Assembly: GCF_046630445.1 (NCBI RefSeq)
Contig: NC_092336.1
Span: forward strand, 504,261,001-504,325,000
Reading direction: 5' to 3'
Length of the DNA: 64,000 nt
From: Rutidosis leptorrhynchoides
Lineage: Eukaryota > Streptophyta > Magnoliopsida > Asterales > Asteraceae
Shown: in pieces, positions 13,328-26,253 of the stretch
Numbering within the stretch: the stretch's first letter is position 1
Layout of the letters: each line of letters starts with the position of its first letter
Program-made: the position numbers and the translations under genes
Notes under the pieces: model-generated
The model's input: only the letters and a program-made list of their open reading frames with translations
The model's database searches: none
Told to the model about the DNA's origin: nothing

Positions 13328-14595
13328 CTACAAAATAAACAAGGTTCTTTTAGTATCTTTAATAACTATCCTTTTATAAATTAACTACCCATGTTTTAAA
13401 AAAAAAAACTTATAAAACTATTAATTTTCGTAAAAGGCTAAGATCCACATTGTGCTTCCACCATCACATCAGTTGATCTGCTAGCAATGGTGGATTCAAT
13501 CGGTAGGCGGCGGGCACCAATTGTGTTACAAGTGCAACTCTTAGATCTTTATGGGACTCATGACATTTAGTGTCTAACACTAGTGTCATGCTGGCATGTT
13601 TAGTCCCATCCTTGCCTCGAGTTACGGTCTCACCTCTCAACTCGATTAAGTCATCCAATCGTGAAGCGTGTAAAAATTAATCTAGGTCTCACGCATAGAT
13701 AATGATCACCTTGAGTTATAATTCAACTAGGTCTCACGCATAGTCAAAGAATAACGACAAGTGTTTCAACTGAATTGGACGACACGACTTAAATTTCGTC
13801 GGGTATATTAAACAATTTTAATAATCTTTTAGAAAAATTGTGTTACGAATATTACATGCATAATATTCGCCTCACAAGTTAAAAATGTTTTAACTTGATT
13901 TTAATTATGTTTTGATTTTTGTTGTCACATGGCAAATTCTACACAATCACATAACATATAAAATCCAACCAAACAAAATAAAACATAATAAGTATGTGCA
14001 TAGCCTCAACCGATGAAAATCCTATGCTTGGTCTCACGAGCCATTATGAGAACTAAGCGGTCAACTAAAGGGACAATCACAAAAGTAAACCTTAGAAGCT
14101 CCCACTTGCGTCAAGATCTCATGATGACCAAGTGTCCTCCTTCACCGCATCTCTCTCAGCTTTTATCCATTGACTTTACTGCAAGTGTGTCTTCATGGCC
14201 AAATACCGTTCACTTCAAGTCTTTAATATCATCATGGAGGTTACATTTATTATAAAATAAAATACAACTAATCTAGAAATGTAAATTACATAATTGGCTC
14301 AAAACGGCCTCCCAAAATAAAAGATTAAGTTACATCCATAAATGGCCACAAAACAATGGCATCCAAACAACCATAAACATTCAACATCACAACACATACA
14401 CACGGTCCAGGTTTTCATCGGCTATGCACAATTAAATCATCATAATAATAACATGATCATGACAATAATTATGGCTTGCTCCATGGCACAAGATGCATGT
14501 CTTGGCCATGGATAAAAAAACATACAAATATATACACAAGCCAATTAATCAATAACAACCACGCAAAAATATACTAACCGTACAAAAACATAAGA

Positions 14596-14609
14596 GGCTC
14601 ATGATACCA
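14596..14609 (-). other. Primer-binding site of the copia element
   Basis: The minus strand reads TGGTATCATGAGCC, a close match to the complement of the initiator tRNA-Met 3' end, one base from the LTR end CCAACA at 14611. The 14301-14595 stretch is non-coding leader. Confidence 0.75.
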
Positions 14610-14610
14610 C

Positions 14611-15141
14611 TGTTGGTGATTTAGGGTTTTAAGAAAACGATTTTCCCATTAATTATTATCATGTACCATCATATAATATTAATAACTATTTAAGCGGAAG
14701 CGTATTAATTAATTATATTAATAACTAAGTCACCAAAAACGGATCCATATGATTTATACGGTTAAATAAATAAATAATAAGAGTGAACGAAGTTTATACC
14801 TTTCTTGTAGAACCGGATTGAAGGAAGAGAAACTAACAATCAAAAGTATGATTGCCGCTAGGGTAGTCCACACTACACTTCGAACAACGTCAAACGAATG
14901 TACTAGTCCCGTCAAGTAATAAAAATAATCAGAATGATTATTTATTAAGTCGTAAAACTGGAAAAATATTTTCTATTTGCATTCGTTCGTAGCAACACGA
15001 GATAAAGCAATTGAGTTTTATTATTCTGTTGAAAACCTTTTGAAATAGTTTTGGGGTTTTGTTTCTTGTGTCTACTAAAAGAATGAAAAGAAAATAAAAA
15101 CTTTTATGGTTTTCCTCTAGTACCTCCTTTTTCCATGAAAC
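14611..15141 (-). repeat. 5' LTR of the duplicated-gag copia, 3' portion
   Basis: On the minus strand this ends CTAAATCACCAACA beside the primer site. It is interrupted at 15141 by the Ale copia and continues at 19326 after the GAAAC target duplication. No real gene is seen in it. Confidence 0.7.
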
Positions 15142-15310
15142 TGTTAAGTTGAATAATTGATTGATTTTCCTTGATTCATACATTACAATAGAGAGTATAA
15201 ATAGCCAATGATACTAACAAAATACCTAATGGGCTTGCATAATAAAAGGCCCTTATAGAACATGGGCTCAATGCATAAATACATAATATGGATAAATATA
15301 TCTCCTAACA
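15142..15310 (-). repeat. 3' LTR of the Ale copia (169 bp)
   Basis: By eye identical to the 5' LTR at 19157-19325. Contains GAGAGTATAAATAG, a likely TATA box, in plus-strand orientation at about 15190. Confidence 0.93.
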
Positions 15311-15321
15311 GCCCCCCGCAG
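15311..15321 (-). other. Polypurine tract of the Ale copia
   Basis: The minus strand reads CTGCGGGGGGC immediately before the 3' LTR. Confidence 0.75.
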
Positions 15322-18300
15322 TTGGAGCGGGAGCATTACGAACGCTCAAACTGGTCCTGAACTCAACAAAAAGAACATTAGGAAGGCCTTTGGTGAAGAT
15401 GTCGGCATACTGATATCGCGATGGAACATGAAGAACGCGCACATGTCCTTGCGTCACAAGATCCCGCACGAAATGAATATCAATCTCTATGTGTTTCGTG
15501 CACTGGTGCTGAACCGGGTTACCTGACATGTATACTGCACTCACATTATCACAATACACAACAGTGGCAGAAAATAAAGGACAATGAAGCTCGCGAAGTA
15601 GATTCCGAAGCCAGCATGTCTCGGCAACAGCATTAGCAACCTCGCGGTACTCTGCTTCGGCACTGAGCGAGATGGCATCAACTGTCATTTTGAGGACCAT
15701 GATAGAAGGTTATTACCCAAAAATACACAATATCCTGAGGTCGAGCGGCGAGTACTGGGGCAACCAGCCCAGTCAGCATCTGAGTAGGCTGTCAAAGATG
15801 TGGTAGATGATGCAAAGAGTTGTAGGCCGAGATCAAGTGTACCCTGTATATACCGGAGAATCCGCTTAAGTGCAGAAAAGTGCTGCTCTCGTGGGTCATG
15901 CATGAATAAACATATCTGTTGTACTGCGTACGCAATGTCTGGTCTCGTGAAAGTGAGGTACTGAAGAGCCCCGGAGAGGCTGCGATATAATGTCGGATTA
16001 GCAACCGGTGGACCTGACGCATTAAGCTTGGAGCTGGTTTCGACCGGGGTTCTACTCGGGTGACACCCCGTCATATCTGCGCGCTCTAGAATCTCGGTAG
16101 CGTACTTCTTCTGAGATAAAAACATCCCCGAAGAGGTACGAGTAACTGAAATACCCAAGAAATAGTTCAACGGGCCAAGATCGATCATGGAGAACTCCTG
16201 GTGTAGAGAGGCAATAACCCGCTGAAGAAAATTTGTCAATGAGGCAGTCAGAATAATATCGTCCACATATAATAAGAGATAAGCAGTATCGGTACCCTGT
16301 TGATAAATAAATAAAGAAGTGTCGCACCGACTTTGCTGAAAACCGACACTTTGAGCATAGCCTGCGAATCGCTGGTACCATGCGCGTGGAGCCTGCTTCA
16401 ATCCATAGAGGGATTTCTGCAGGAGACACACATGATCTGGTCGTGAAGGGTCACGAAAACTTGGAGGCTGATGCATATAGACAGTCTCAGAAAGATGACC
16501 ATGAAGGAAAGCATTCTTGACATCTAGCTGATGAACGGGCCAGTGTCGAGAAATGGAAAGACTGAGAACAGTGCGAATGGTGGCCGGTTTAATGACCGGG
16601 CTAAAAGTCTCATCACAATCAATACCAACCTGTTGGCTGCGACCATTAGCAACTAGTCGAGCCTTATACCTGCTCAAAGTCCCATCAGCATTAAACTTGT
16701 GCTTAAACAACCACATGGAGCGAACTATGTTCGTGCCCGAAGGGCAGGGCACAAGAGTCCAAGTACCATTTTTAATTAAAACATTATACTCTTCGATCAT
16801 AGCGTGTTGCCAATTGGGGTCTTTAAACGCGTGAGAGTAAGAGCTAGGAATGGGAGAGGTGGTGGACACATGAAGATTTAGACATTGTACGAGTTTTGTG
16901 GTGCCAAGGCGGTGACGGGTGACCATAGGATGAGTGGAGGAAGTGTTAGTAGTGGTTGGATGTGGTGGGTTTGGTGGATTTGCTGGGATATGAGGTGGTT
17001 GTGGCGGTTGTGGTGGAGGTGTAGGAGGTGTGGCATTTTCGAGTGAAGGAGTGTTGTTTTCAGCGAAGCTACGAGAGAACGAGTTAGGTGGTGGATCTAG
17101 GAAGTCGTAAGAAGTGGTAGTGGTGGTAGAAGCAGGCGAGGGAAGGGAGGAACTGTATGGAAATGAATTTTCATGGAAGGTAACGTGGCGTGATAATATG
17201 ACTTTGTTGGTGGAGAGATCAAGGCATCGATAACCTCGATGATTGGATGGGTATCCAAGGAAGATGCATGGAGTAGAGCGGGGAGCGAGTTTGTTGGTTG
17301 TGTTTAGATGGGGGTAACATAGACAACCGAAGACACGCAGTGTGACATAGTTAGGTGGAGTTTTGTAGAGTCGTGTGTGAGGAATATCGTAGTTAATGGC
17401 AGAAGATGGAAGAAAATTTAGAAGGTAGGCGGCCATGTGTAGTGCCTCTGTCCAGAAAGTTGGAGGTAGGTTTGCTTGAAATAGGAGGGTGCGGATTAGG
17501 TTATTTATGGTGCGGATCATTCTTTCAGATTTTCCGTTTTGTTGGGAAGTTTGGGTGCAAGATAAACGAAGTTGAATGCCATTTGATTGGAACAATTGGT
17601 GGAGAGGGGTGTTATCGAATTCCCCCCCCCCCCCCTTGATCACATTGGGAAGCTTTGATTTCAGTGTTGAATTGTGTTTTAACGAATGCGCGAAATTGTA
17701 CAAATATATTGAATACTTCAGATTTATTGCATAATGGAAACACCCATAAATAATGCGAATAATGATCTAAGAAAATAACGTAGTATTTAAAACCACTAAG
17801 ACTTAAAACTGGAGAAGTCCATAAATCAGAATGAATAATATCAAATGCAGATTTAACATGCGAACTAGAACTACTGAACGGAAGTCTCACGTGTTTGCCA
17901 AGTTGGCATGCATGGCAGAACTCGGGAGGTTTCGTTTTATTACAAGCTATGGAATTATTAGAAACAAGACGGCGAAATGATTCAATGCTCGGATGTCCGA
18001 GACGTTGATGCCAGGTAGTGGAGGTAGTGAGGAGAGCATGTTGAATCGGTGTAGATGACTGAGGTGTGAACGGGTAGAGATCTCCGGTGCTATCACACCG
18101 GAGGAGCATGCGGCCAGTCAAGTAGTCTTTTACAGAAAAACCGAACTCGTCAAATGAAACAGAAACTTTATTATCACGAGCAAAACGGCGAACATAAATA
18201 AGATTTTTAACTATGTTTGGTGTAACGAGAACATTAGACAAGTGCAGAGATCGTTTAACATTAGGCAAAACGCTATGACCAGTGTTGACAACGGGGATGT

Positions 18301-18580
18301 GATTCCCGTCACCAACAACTACAGAAGGATAAATGCAATGATTAAAAACATTACATAAATTTTTAATGCTAGAGGTGAGGTGAGTTGACGCACCAGTGTC
18401 CATAGTCCAACCAGAATTACTGTAGTCTGAGGGAGTGTTGGCATTAAATGCCTTTGGTATAAAAGTCTCCTGATGTTGCATTGGACCGAAAAATGGACTG
18501 TTACCAGGTGCAGCAAGCCCGTTGAAAAAGGCTGTAGGCCCAATACCGTAATGCTGTCGTTGGGCCTGCATAATTAACAA
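15322..18580 (-). pseudogene. Ale copia pol (protease, integrase, RT, RNase H), frameshifted
   Basis: Segment 18580-17612 holds the protease motif WTMDTGAST, GAG-pre-integrase (WHQRLGHPS, CHACQLGK) and the integrase N-part. At 17622-17635 a run of 14 G (minus strand), where the family motif CDQGGEF needs about 7, shifts the frame. Segment 17703-15685 continues with integrase (QQNGKSERM), the RT core (QLDVKNAFLHG, YVDDIILTA) and RNase H start (SDADWAGC). At 15685-15700 a TGA replaces an arginine codon and one base is lost, so the RNase H end (SAEAEYRE through IFTKGLP) lies in a third frame to about 15305. RT catalytic residues are present. Confidence 0.9.
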
Positions 18581-19142
18581 TCAATAGCAAAAGGATGATG
18601 AATGATGATGTAGGATAGCAACTTTAATTCTTTTTTTTTTTTTTTTTTTTTTTTTTGATCAATAAGCAAAAAATTAAGAATGATAGGGAGCAATTGAATA
18701 ATAATAACAAAATATGTTAGCTTTCCTTTGCTCGTCCTTTGATTTCTTTCAGCAAGCCAAAAGCAATAAATAAATTAAATGAGACTTGTGGCAAAAATAT
18801 GAAACTGATCTAACAAAATAAAAACATAACGTGGCAGTAAGCATCACCAATTTGAATTAATCGAATAACTAATTATTATTGTTGGCATGTGCCTGCGTCA
18901 GAAACAAGAAAAGATTGTGACAATAATTATTGAATATTGGATGTGAAGGTAGAAGCGGTTGTTCTTTTTTCTTTTTTTTTTTATTGGTATTGAGATGTGA
19001 TGGTGTGGATAAAGAGGTGACTGGTGACTAAATAATAGAAGAAAATGAACAAGAACCGATAGAAAATAGGTGTTGGACGGTGGCAATATTGTTGATGCCG
19101 CCGTGGATGAAGTGGAAATTTAGGGTAGGATTTTTTTAGTGT
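18581..19142 (-). other. Leader of the Ale copia in place of gag
   Basis: Only about 560 bases separate the primer site from the protease frame, too little for a usual copia gag. No zinc knuckle or gag-like frame was found. The stretch includes a run of about 24 T on the plus strand (18629-18655). It may be a deletion or replacement of gag. Confidence 0.65.
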
Positions 19143-19156
19143 GGCTCATGATACCA
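19143..19156 (-). other. Primer-binding site of the Ale copia
   Basis: The minus strand reads TGGTATCATGAGCC directly after the 5' LTR, complementary to the initiator tRNA-Met end with a small mismatch. Confidence 0.8.
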
Positions 19157-19325
19157 TGTTAAGTTGAATAATTGATTGATTTTCCTTGATTCATACATTA
19201 CAATAGAGAGTATAAATAGCCAATGATACTAACAAAATACCTAATGGGCTTGCATAATAAAAGGCCCTTATAGAACATGGGCTCAATGCATAAATACATA
19301 ATATGGATAAATATATCTCCTAACA
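19157..19325 (-). repeat. 5' LTR of the Ale copia (169 bp)
   Basis: Pairs with 15142-15310; followed by the target duplication GAAAC at 19326-19330. Confidence 0.93.
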
Positions 19326-19585
19326 GAAACAAGACCATATGTATATGTATTTATAATATAAATCGAGGTCGGTGGTTTTCAGAAGATACGACCCAAGGTC
19401 GGTTTATTTTCATACGAATCCAAACCAAATATAAACTTAGATATTCTTGTTGACTACGTAATAGATTAATTAATTAAGTAAGTAATTAATTAATAATTAA
19501 TTCTGATTATTACTTGAATAATATATATTATATATATTATTTATTGACGTCTAGGTGTATATGTGTGTGACCCCGAAGGTCACAT
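19326..19585 (-). repeat. 5' LTR of the duplicated-gag copia, 5' portion (left after the Ale insertion)
   Basis: Continues the LTR broken at 15141. AT-rich with TTAATTAA runs. The outer end is uncertain; the near-palindrome GTGACCCCGAAGGTCAC at 19569-19585 is my best guess for the LTR start. Confidence 0.45.
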
Positions 19586-19646
19586 AAATTCAGCCATATA
19601 ATTATGTGTTGTACCCTGCGCATAAATACTACAAAACCGAATTCCC

Positions 19647-20092
19647 TCATCCAAATGCCCAAGTAACTTGGATCTCTCCCCATTGACTTTCGGGCACCCG
19701 AAGCGCATGCCAAACGGCTCTAGACGCGACCAAAGTATTGTCGATATCACATTCATCGACTACTAGTGCCATTACAATTATACTGTTATAAACTATACTT
19801 ATAAAGTTATTGCACACTTTCCCTTGTTCGTACCAAATAGTGGGCACTGCCACGACTGGTGTATCATTTGAATGATACTTACTGTCACACTTAGCCGGTC
19901 CTTCACTGCCTGCACCCGTGTCAAAATTGGCTATGGTCAAAGTCGACATCAAATTGCTAGATGCACCGATCGAGTTTTGGCTTATCAACTTTTGACTATG
20001 TTTGAATAATTGAATTGGTCATCAATTGATGAAGTGATCGAAGTTACATGTAGAGAAAGTATAACTAGAAAGATTATAGTTGAGTGATTCAT
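19647..20092 (-). pseudogene. Kiwellin / ripening-related protein gene, frameshifted
   Basis: An ATG at 20092 starts a hydrophobic signal-peptide-like sequence (MNHSTIIFLVILSLHVTS) that stops at 19985. The next frame (from about 20018) carries a kiwellin C-terminal half: SEGPAKCDSKYHSND, then TPVVAVPTIWYEQG, VVDECD and AVWHALRVPESQWGEIQVTW, ending at TGA 19647. Kiwellins are secreted single-domain double-psi-beta-barrel proteins of plant defence and ripening. Lesions are the frame change between signal peptide and mature part, and an apparent loss of some 15-18 residues after VVDECD, where the family usually has a Cys-containing loop. The N-terminal Cys-rich (kissper) part is also missing or was never there. 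It is the only host gene I recognise in the window. A short functional variant with an intron or sequencing error cannot be excluded. Confidence 0.75.
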
Positions 20093-20146
20093 TTTTGTTA
20101 GTTGGTCTATGTTTGTTGATGGTGATTAGTGTGAAGAAACTATATG

Positions 20147-20156
20147 GTTATATAGT
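20147..20156 (-). promoter_or_regulatory. TATA box of the kiwellin pseudogene
   Basis: The minus strand reads CTATATAACC, about 55 bases upstream of the ATG at 20092, a normal plant spacing. Confidence 0.5.
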
Positions 20157-21379
20157 GAAGTGGTTTTTGTCTTGTCTTTGGTTAAAATCTATGTTAAATC
20201 GTTGAAGAATGCATAAAACAAGCTTGAGTGTGACAAATTAAATACGAAAACAAATGTTTATATTTACTAAAGATATGCCAAAAATTAAATTTAGGATACC
20301 ATCAAATCGTTGAACGACAAGTGAATCCGAAAAGTGAGGCTTTTTTTTCTTTTCTTTAAAAATCAAGAATTTTTGTGATATAAACAATATGATACAAGAA
20401 TGTACATTTTGTGACCTACGATCTATGGAGCCCCAATATTGGAGTCCAATACATAAATTATACTGTACAAGCTTAAAGCATTACATCAAAACTATATCTC
20501 AAGAAGAAGAAAAAAAGAAAAAGAAAAAAAAAAACCCTTTACCATTTCATTTTGTGTTCTTTCTCTCATCTTCTTTCATTTGATTCTCATGTTTTATCTT
20601 CTTCACGTTCAATTTATTATTTCCCTCATTAACTCGTTTATCTTTTTTAGAATTATTGCACCTAATTAGTTAGTTTTATTTGTTGTTGATTACATTCACG
20701 TTTTGAGTTCTAATAGGTTTGTTCTTGTTAAGATTGTTTTATAATTATTTAGGCTTTAAAATTGGATGATGTTATATATCGATATACTCCTTACTGTTAG
20801 AGTTCCATGGTTTTTAAAATGACAGTGGAGTATTGTTATTTAACTGACGGAATTAGCTTGCTATAGTCTTGTGTTCTTCTAATAAAAATGTTGCTATTAG
20901 AATAAACTCCATCTCGAGATCTGAAACTCTCACTTACTTATAATTAGCCTTTTCCAACTCCATTAAACACTGATTCACTAAAGCGCCTTGAATCTATTAG
21001 AGGATCACGTATCCGTCGGCAATTTCAACGTCCATCACCGACCGTGGCTCAAAATGGATACTGGCCCACCGTCGATCCATGTCTATTTCGATCAGTACAC
21101 TGTCGTTGCTACACGGACGTGAGTTTTTTTCTTTTTAAATTATTCTATTTTCTTATTTGTCCACGTCATTTTCGATCTTGAAATGGACACCGAAATTGAC
21201 ACCGAACGACACCTCACTTTAATCAATTGCAAGGTCTATCTTTTACGTTAAAATGGACACCGAAAAATAAACATGGACGCCTCGTGCTCTTAGCCACTGA
21301 TGTGTGAAAGTGTGTGCTTGTAGTGATTACTTTGTTTCAACTTTTAAATTTATATAATTTTAATTACTTTTCAATTTAA

Positions 21380-21380
<1 letters not shown>
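20157..21380. other. Non-coding stretch, nothing firm recognised
   Basis: No convincing reading frame. It contains an A-rich run (20504-20533). At 21050-21290 a phrase like AAAATGGACACCGAAA appears more than once and may belong to a small non-autonomous DNA element, but I could not define its ends. Confidence 0.3.
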
Positions 21381-23790
<2,410 letters not shown>

Positions 23791-25881
23791 TGTAAGATCA
23801 TGCTGTTCAAGTTAAGTGGAACGCCGTCCAAAGTTATGGGACGCCATCCAATTGTGAAGAGCTGGACGCCGTCCAGTATTTTGGACGCCGTCCAGATGTA
23901 CTGACGGGCCAGCTGTTGGATTTTAGAGATTTTAAAGGGGTAAATTAGTAATTTCACATGGAGGCCGACTTTAAGGCCCCAAAGATCAGTTGGTGGGTGC
24001 CTTTACACTATTTCCATCTACCTTATCCTTTTCCACTTAAATTCTAGAGAGAGAAAGCTTTAGTGTGAGAAAACTCAATCCAAAGAGGAAGAAGCTAGAT
24101 TCGGTTTTAAGCTCGAGTTGTAAAGTTGTTCATCTACTTCCTAGCTACGTTTTGATTGTGGTGGTAAGTCTCAACCTTGATTTCCTTACTTTAATTGTTT
24201 AAGGGTTAGGGTTTGAGGTTAGTGATGAACTTAAAAACCCATTTGTTGGTGATTTGGGGGTTTTTGGGTAAGATTGGGTCATGAGGATTCAAAGATGACT
24301 AACCTAGGGTTTTGAAATGATAAATGTGTTTAAGTGTCTTAATTGGTTGGTTAATTACTAGCACATTTAGAGATTTAGTAAATGGGTGATATTTGGGTAT
24401 GTTGGTGACCCAAATGGGTGTGTTAACCTTGAAATGGGTCAAATGAGCCTTTGATGACCTAAGTTGTTTAATGAGTGTAAAAATGCGATAACCTTGTGTT
24501 AATAAGTGAATTAAGACCAAAATTTGGCTAGTGTTAGGGTTTGGTGAAGATGACCTAATGATTAGGGTTAAGTGTGCAAATGGGTTGAAATTTCGCTATG
24601 GGTCAATATGACACTAGAATGGTGAGTAAGTTGGTTGACCAACTCAATTGTATGATTGATTATATACATGATGTAATAGGTACGTCGCGTTGAAGGTTGT
24701 GAGCTTAATTAACTCACCAAAGGCGATAAGGTGAGTGGAATAATTATACATGTATGTATGTAATGTATTTACTTGTAATGTATTTACTTGTGCGAAATGC
24801 GATGTGGGTTTTAAGTTCGGGTATGCGATACCACAACGTGTTGGCATAGGATGAGGGTTTAAAGTTCGGGCGTTCGATACCTCATCTTCATGTGTGGCAT
24901 GTGATATGGGTTAAAGTTTGGGCGTTCGATACCATATCATATGTATGTGTGCGGGCGTGAAGTGTGGGTTTAAAGTTCGGGCGTCGATACCACATTTTAC
25001 GTGATGGGTGGGTTTAAAGTTTGGGCGTCGATACCACCCAAGGGACTAGTGATGCATACTAGTGGCGTCTGTGTGGCTAATGGTTCATTCGCGAGAATCG
25101 TTCCCTTTGTATTTTGGTTAACCATGGTTATGTGTTGTAGTGTAGCATTTTATATTGTTCGTGTTATATGCTATTGTTGTGCTAGCTTGTGTTTTTGGAG
25201 ATTTAGCATTTTACTTGCGATGGTATGCTAAATAGTTTGCTAGCGTGTATGCGGTAATTGTGTAAGTGATTGCAAGTAAGTAGGTTATATATATATGTAT
25301 AATTATTGCATTCACTAAGCATTGCTTACCCTCTCGTTGTTTACCTTTTTAGGTTCGGGCTTGGATAAAGGCAAGGGTATTCGATTGGATTAGTGGCCTC
25401 CCGCTTTGTTTTGATAGGGGACGCTTTTGGGAAAGGATAGTTTTTGAAGTTTGACCAAGATATGGGTAGTTTAACCCCAAACACCATGCTCTAGGTGTCG
25501 TTTGGAATTTAAACTCTTATGGTCGAAACTTGTATTTTTGAACGAAATTCGTAAAATGGTCGATGTGGGCCTGATGATGTAAAACTCGGTTTTATTGTGA
25601 AAACTTCTTAGTTTTACCTATTATGAAGTATTGTGATAATTGGTTTCGTGAAAAAGTGTCGGGAAGCGGGTTTTCCGCTCGCGTGAAATTGGAAAACAGA
25701 TCAGTAAGTTTCAGTTCATTTGGACGTAGTCCAAGATGCTTGGACGCAGTCCTGGCCTTCATTACTGGACGCCGTCCAGATAACTGGACGTCGTCCAGAT
25801 AACTGGACGCCGTCCAGATACACTGATTCAGAATTTATTTTTTAAGGTGTGTTTTTGGTATAACGAAGTCGGGTCGTTACA
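23791..25881 (+). repeat. 5' LTR of the gypsy element (left edge uncertain)
   Basis: It ends GGGTCGTTACA, two bases before a primer site. Toward the left are four palindromic GGACGCCGTCC units (23823-23905), a leader-like GAGAGAGAAAG stretch near 24050, five tandem hairpins (24801-25040), and five more palindromic units (25720-25822) near the end. I could not find a clear TGTAAC start, so the LTR may be 5' truncated. Confidence 0.6.
24801..25040 (+). repeat. Five tandem stem-loops with compensatory stem changes
   Basis: Each unit has a conserved loop, TTTAAAGTTCGGGCG(T)TCGATA or a close variant, between arms that differ from unit to unit but stay complementary: TGTGG/CCACA (24803, 24831), GATGAGG/CCTCATC (24850, 24880), GATATGG/CCATATC (24903, 24932), CGTGAAGTGTGG/CCACATTTTACG (24956, 24990) and TGGGTGG/CCACCCA (25005, 25034). 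The third can extend to 13 pairs with wobbles. The array lies in the transcribed leader part of the LTR. It is most simply read as an RNA structure; the function is unknown. Confidence 0.8.
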
Positions 25882-25883
25882 AG

Positions 25884-25896
25884 TGGTATCAGAGCC
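25884..25896 (+). other. Primer-binding site (initiator tRNA-Met)
   Basis: TGGTATCAGAGCC two bases after the LTR end; exact plant tRNA-Met type. Confidence 0.9.
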
Positions 25897-26253
25897 AGGT
25901 TTAAGGAATTTAGGCGACTTGAGATAGGTACCTAGACTTAGACTTTATCGTGTATGCACTTTATGCGGGACTTGTAGGATTTCGGGTCGGACCGGGATTG
26001 GTTAGAGCCTAGGTTTATGTGAACTAACCTTGCGCTAATTGTTTCGTGTTGTATTTGCAAACATCAAGCGAGATAGACGTTGTACTAGCAAGTTAACGCG
26101 ACGTGCTCGCATAACAATGACTAGCTACCATTGTTATGGGTTCAAATCGTGTCAAACAAGCGATGTACGATGATTGTTGAGCAATATGGGGCGGTGTGGT
26201 ATATATGTGTCATGTATTATCATTTCGTGGTTTAACCTATTTTGTTTTATAGA

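Larger units (their letters stand above)
10653..14300 (-). repeat. Tandem duplication of copia gag plus leader (two units of about 1.81 kb)
   Basis: Unit 1 is 10653-12465 and unit 2 is 12466-14280. They differ by scattered substitutions and small length changes in A/T runs. Each junction contains GTAAATTACATAATTGGCTC or a near-copy (10653, 12466, 14281). Gag and leader share ATTGGCTC at 10665, 12478 and 14293, so the join looks like microhomology recombination. Each unit's leader carries direct repeats of TAGGTCTCACGCATAG (about 11869 and 11910; 13683 and 13727). No other gene is seen in the leader parts (11515-12465, 13328-14280). Confidence 0.85.
15142..19325 (-). mobile_element. Young Ty1/copia element of Ale/Retrofit type, lacking gag
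   Basis: Complete element with two 169-base LTRs that look identical (15142-15310 and 19157-19325), each TGTTAAGTTG to TCTCCTAACA. They are flanked by the direct target duplication GAAAC (15137-15141 and 19326-19330). The primer site is 19143-19156 and the polypurine tract 15311-15321. Protease, integrase, RT and RNase H are present on the minus strand but broken, and no gag was found. Short LTRs and the RT sequence fit the Ale lineage. Confidence 0.92.
9644..19585 (-). mobile_element. Ty1/copia element, 5' half, with duplicated gag; split by an Ale copia
   Basis: On the minus strand the order is 5' LTR (about 19585-19326 and 15141-14611, split by the Ale copia), primer site (14596-14609), leader and gag twice, then GAG-pre-integrase and integrase. 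It stops at 9644, where the Tekay LTR begins. RT, RNase H and the 3' LTR are missing and may lie beyond the left window edge on the far side of the Tekay insertion. The start of the LTR near 19585 is a guess from TGTGACC at the edge of the kiwellin pseudogene's 3' flank. Confidence 0.7.

Noticed and set aside
23820..25822. CRISPR-like array from the repeated GGACGCCGTCC units
   Set aside because: Units are degenerate, spacing is irregular, the setting is an LTR in a plant genome, and no cas genes are present.
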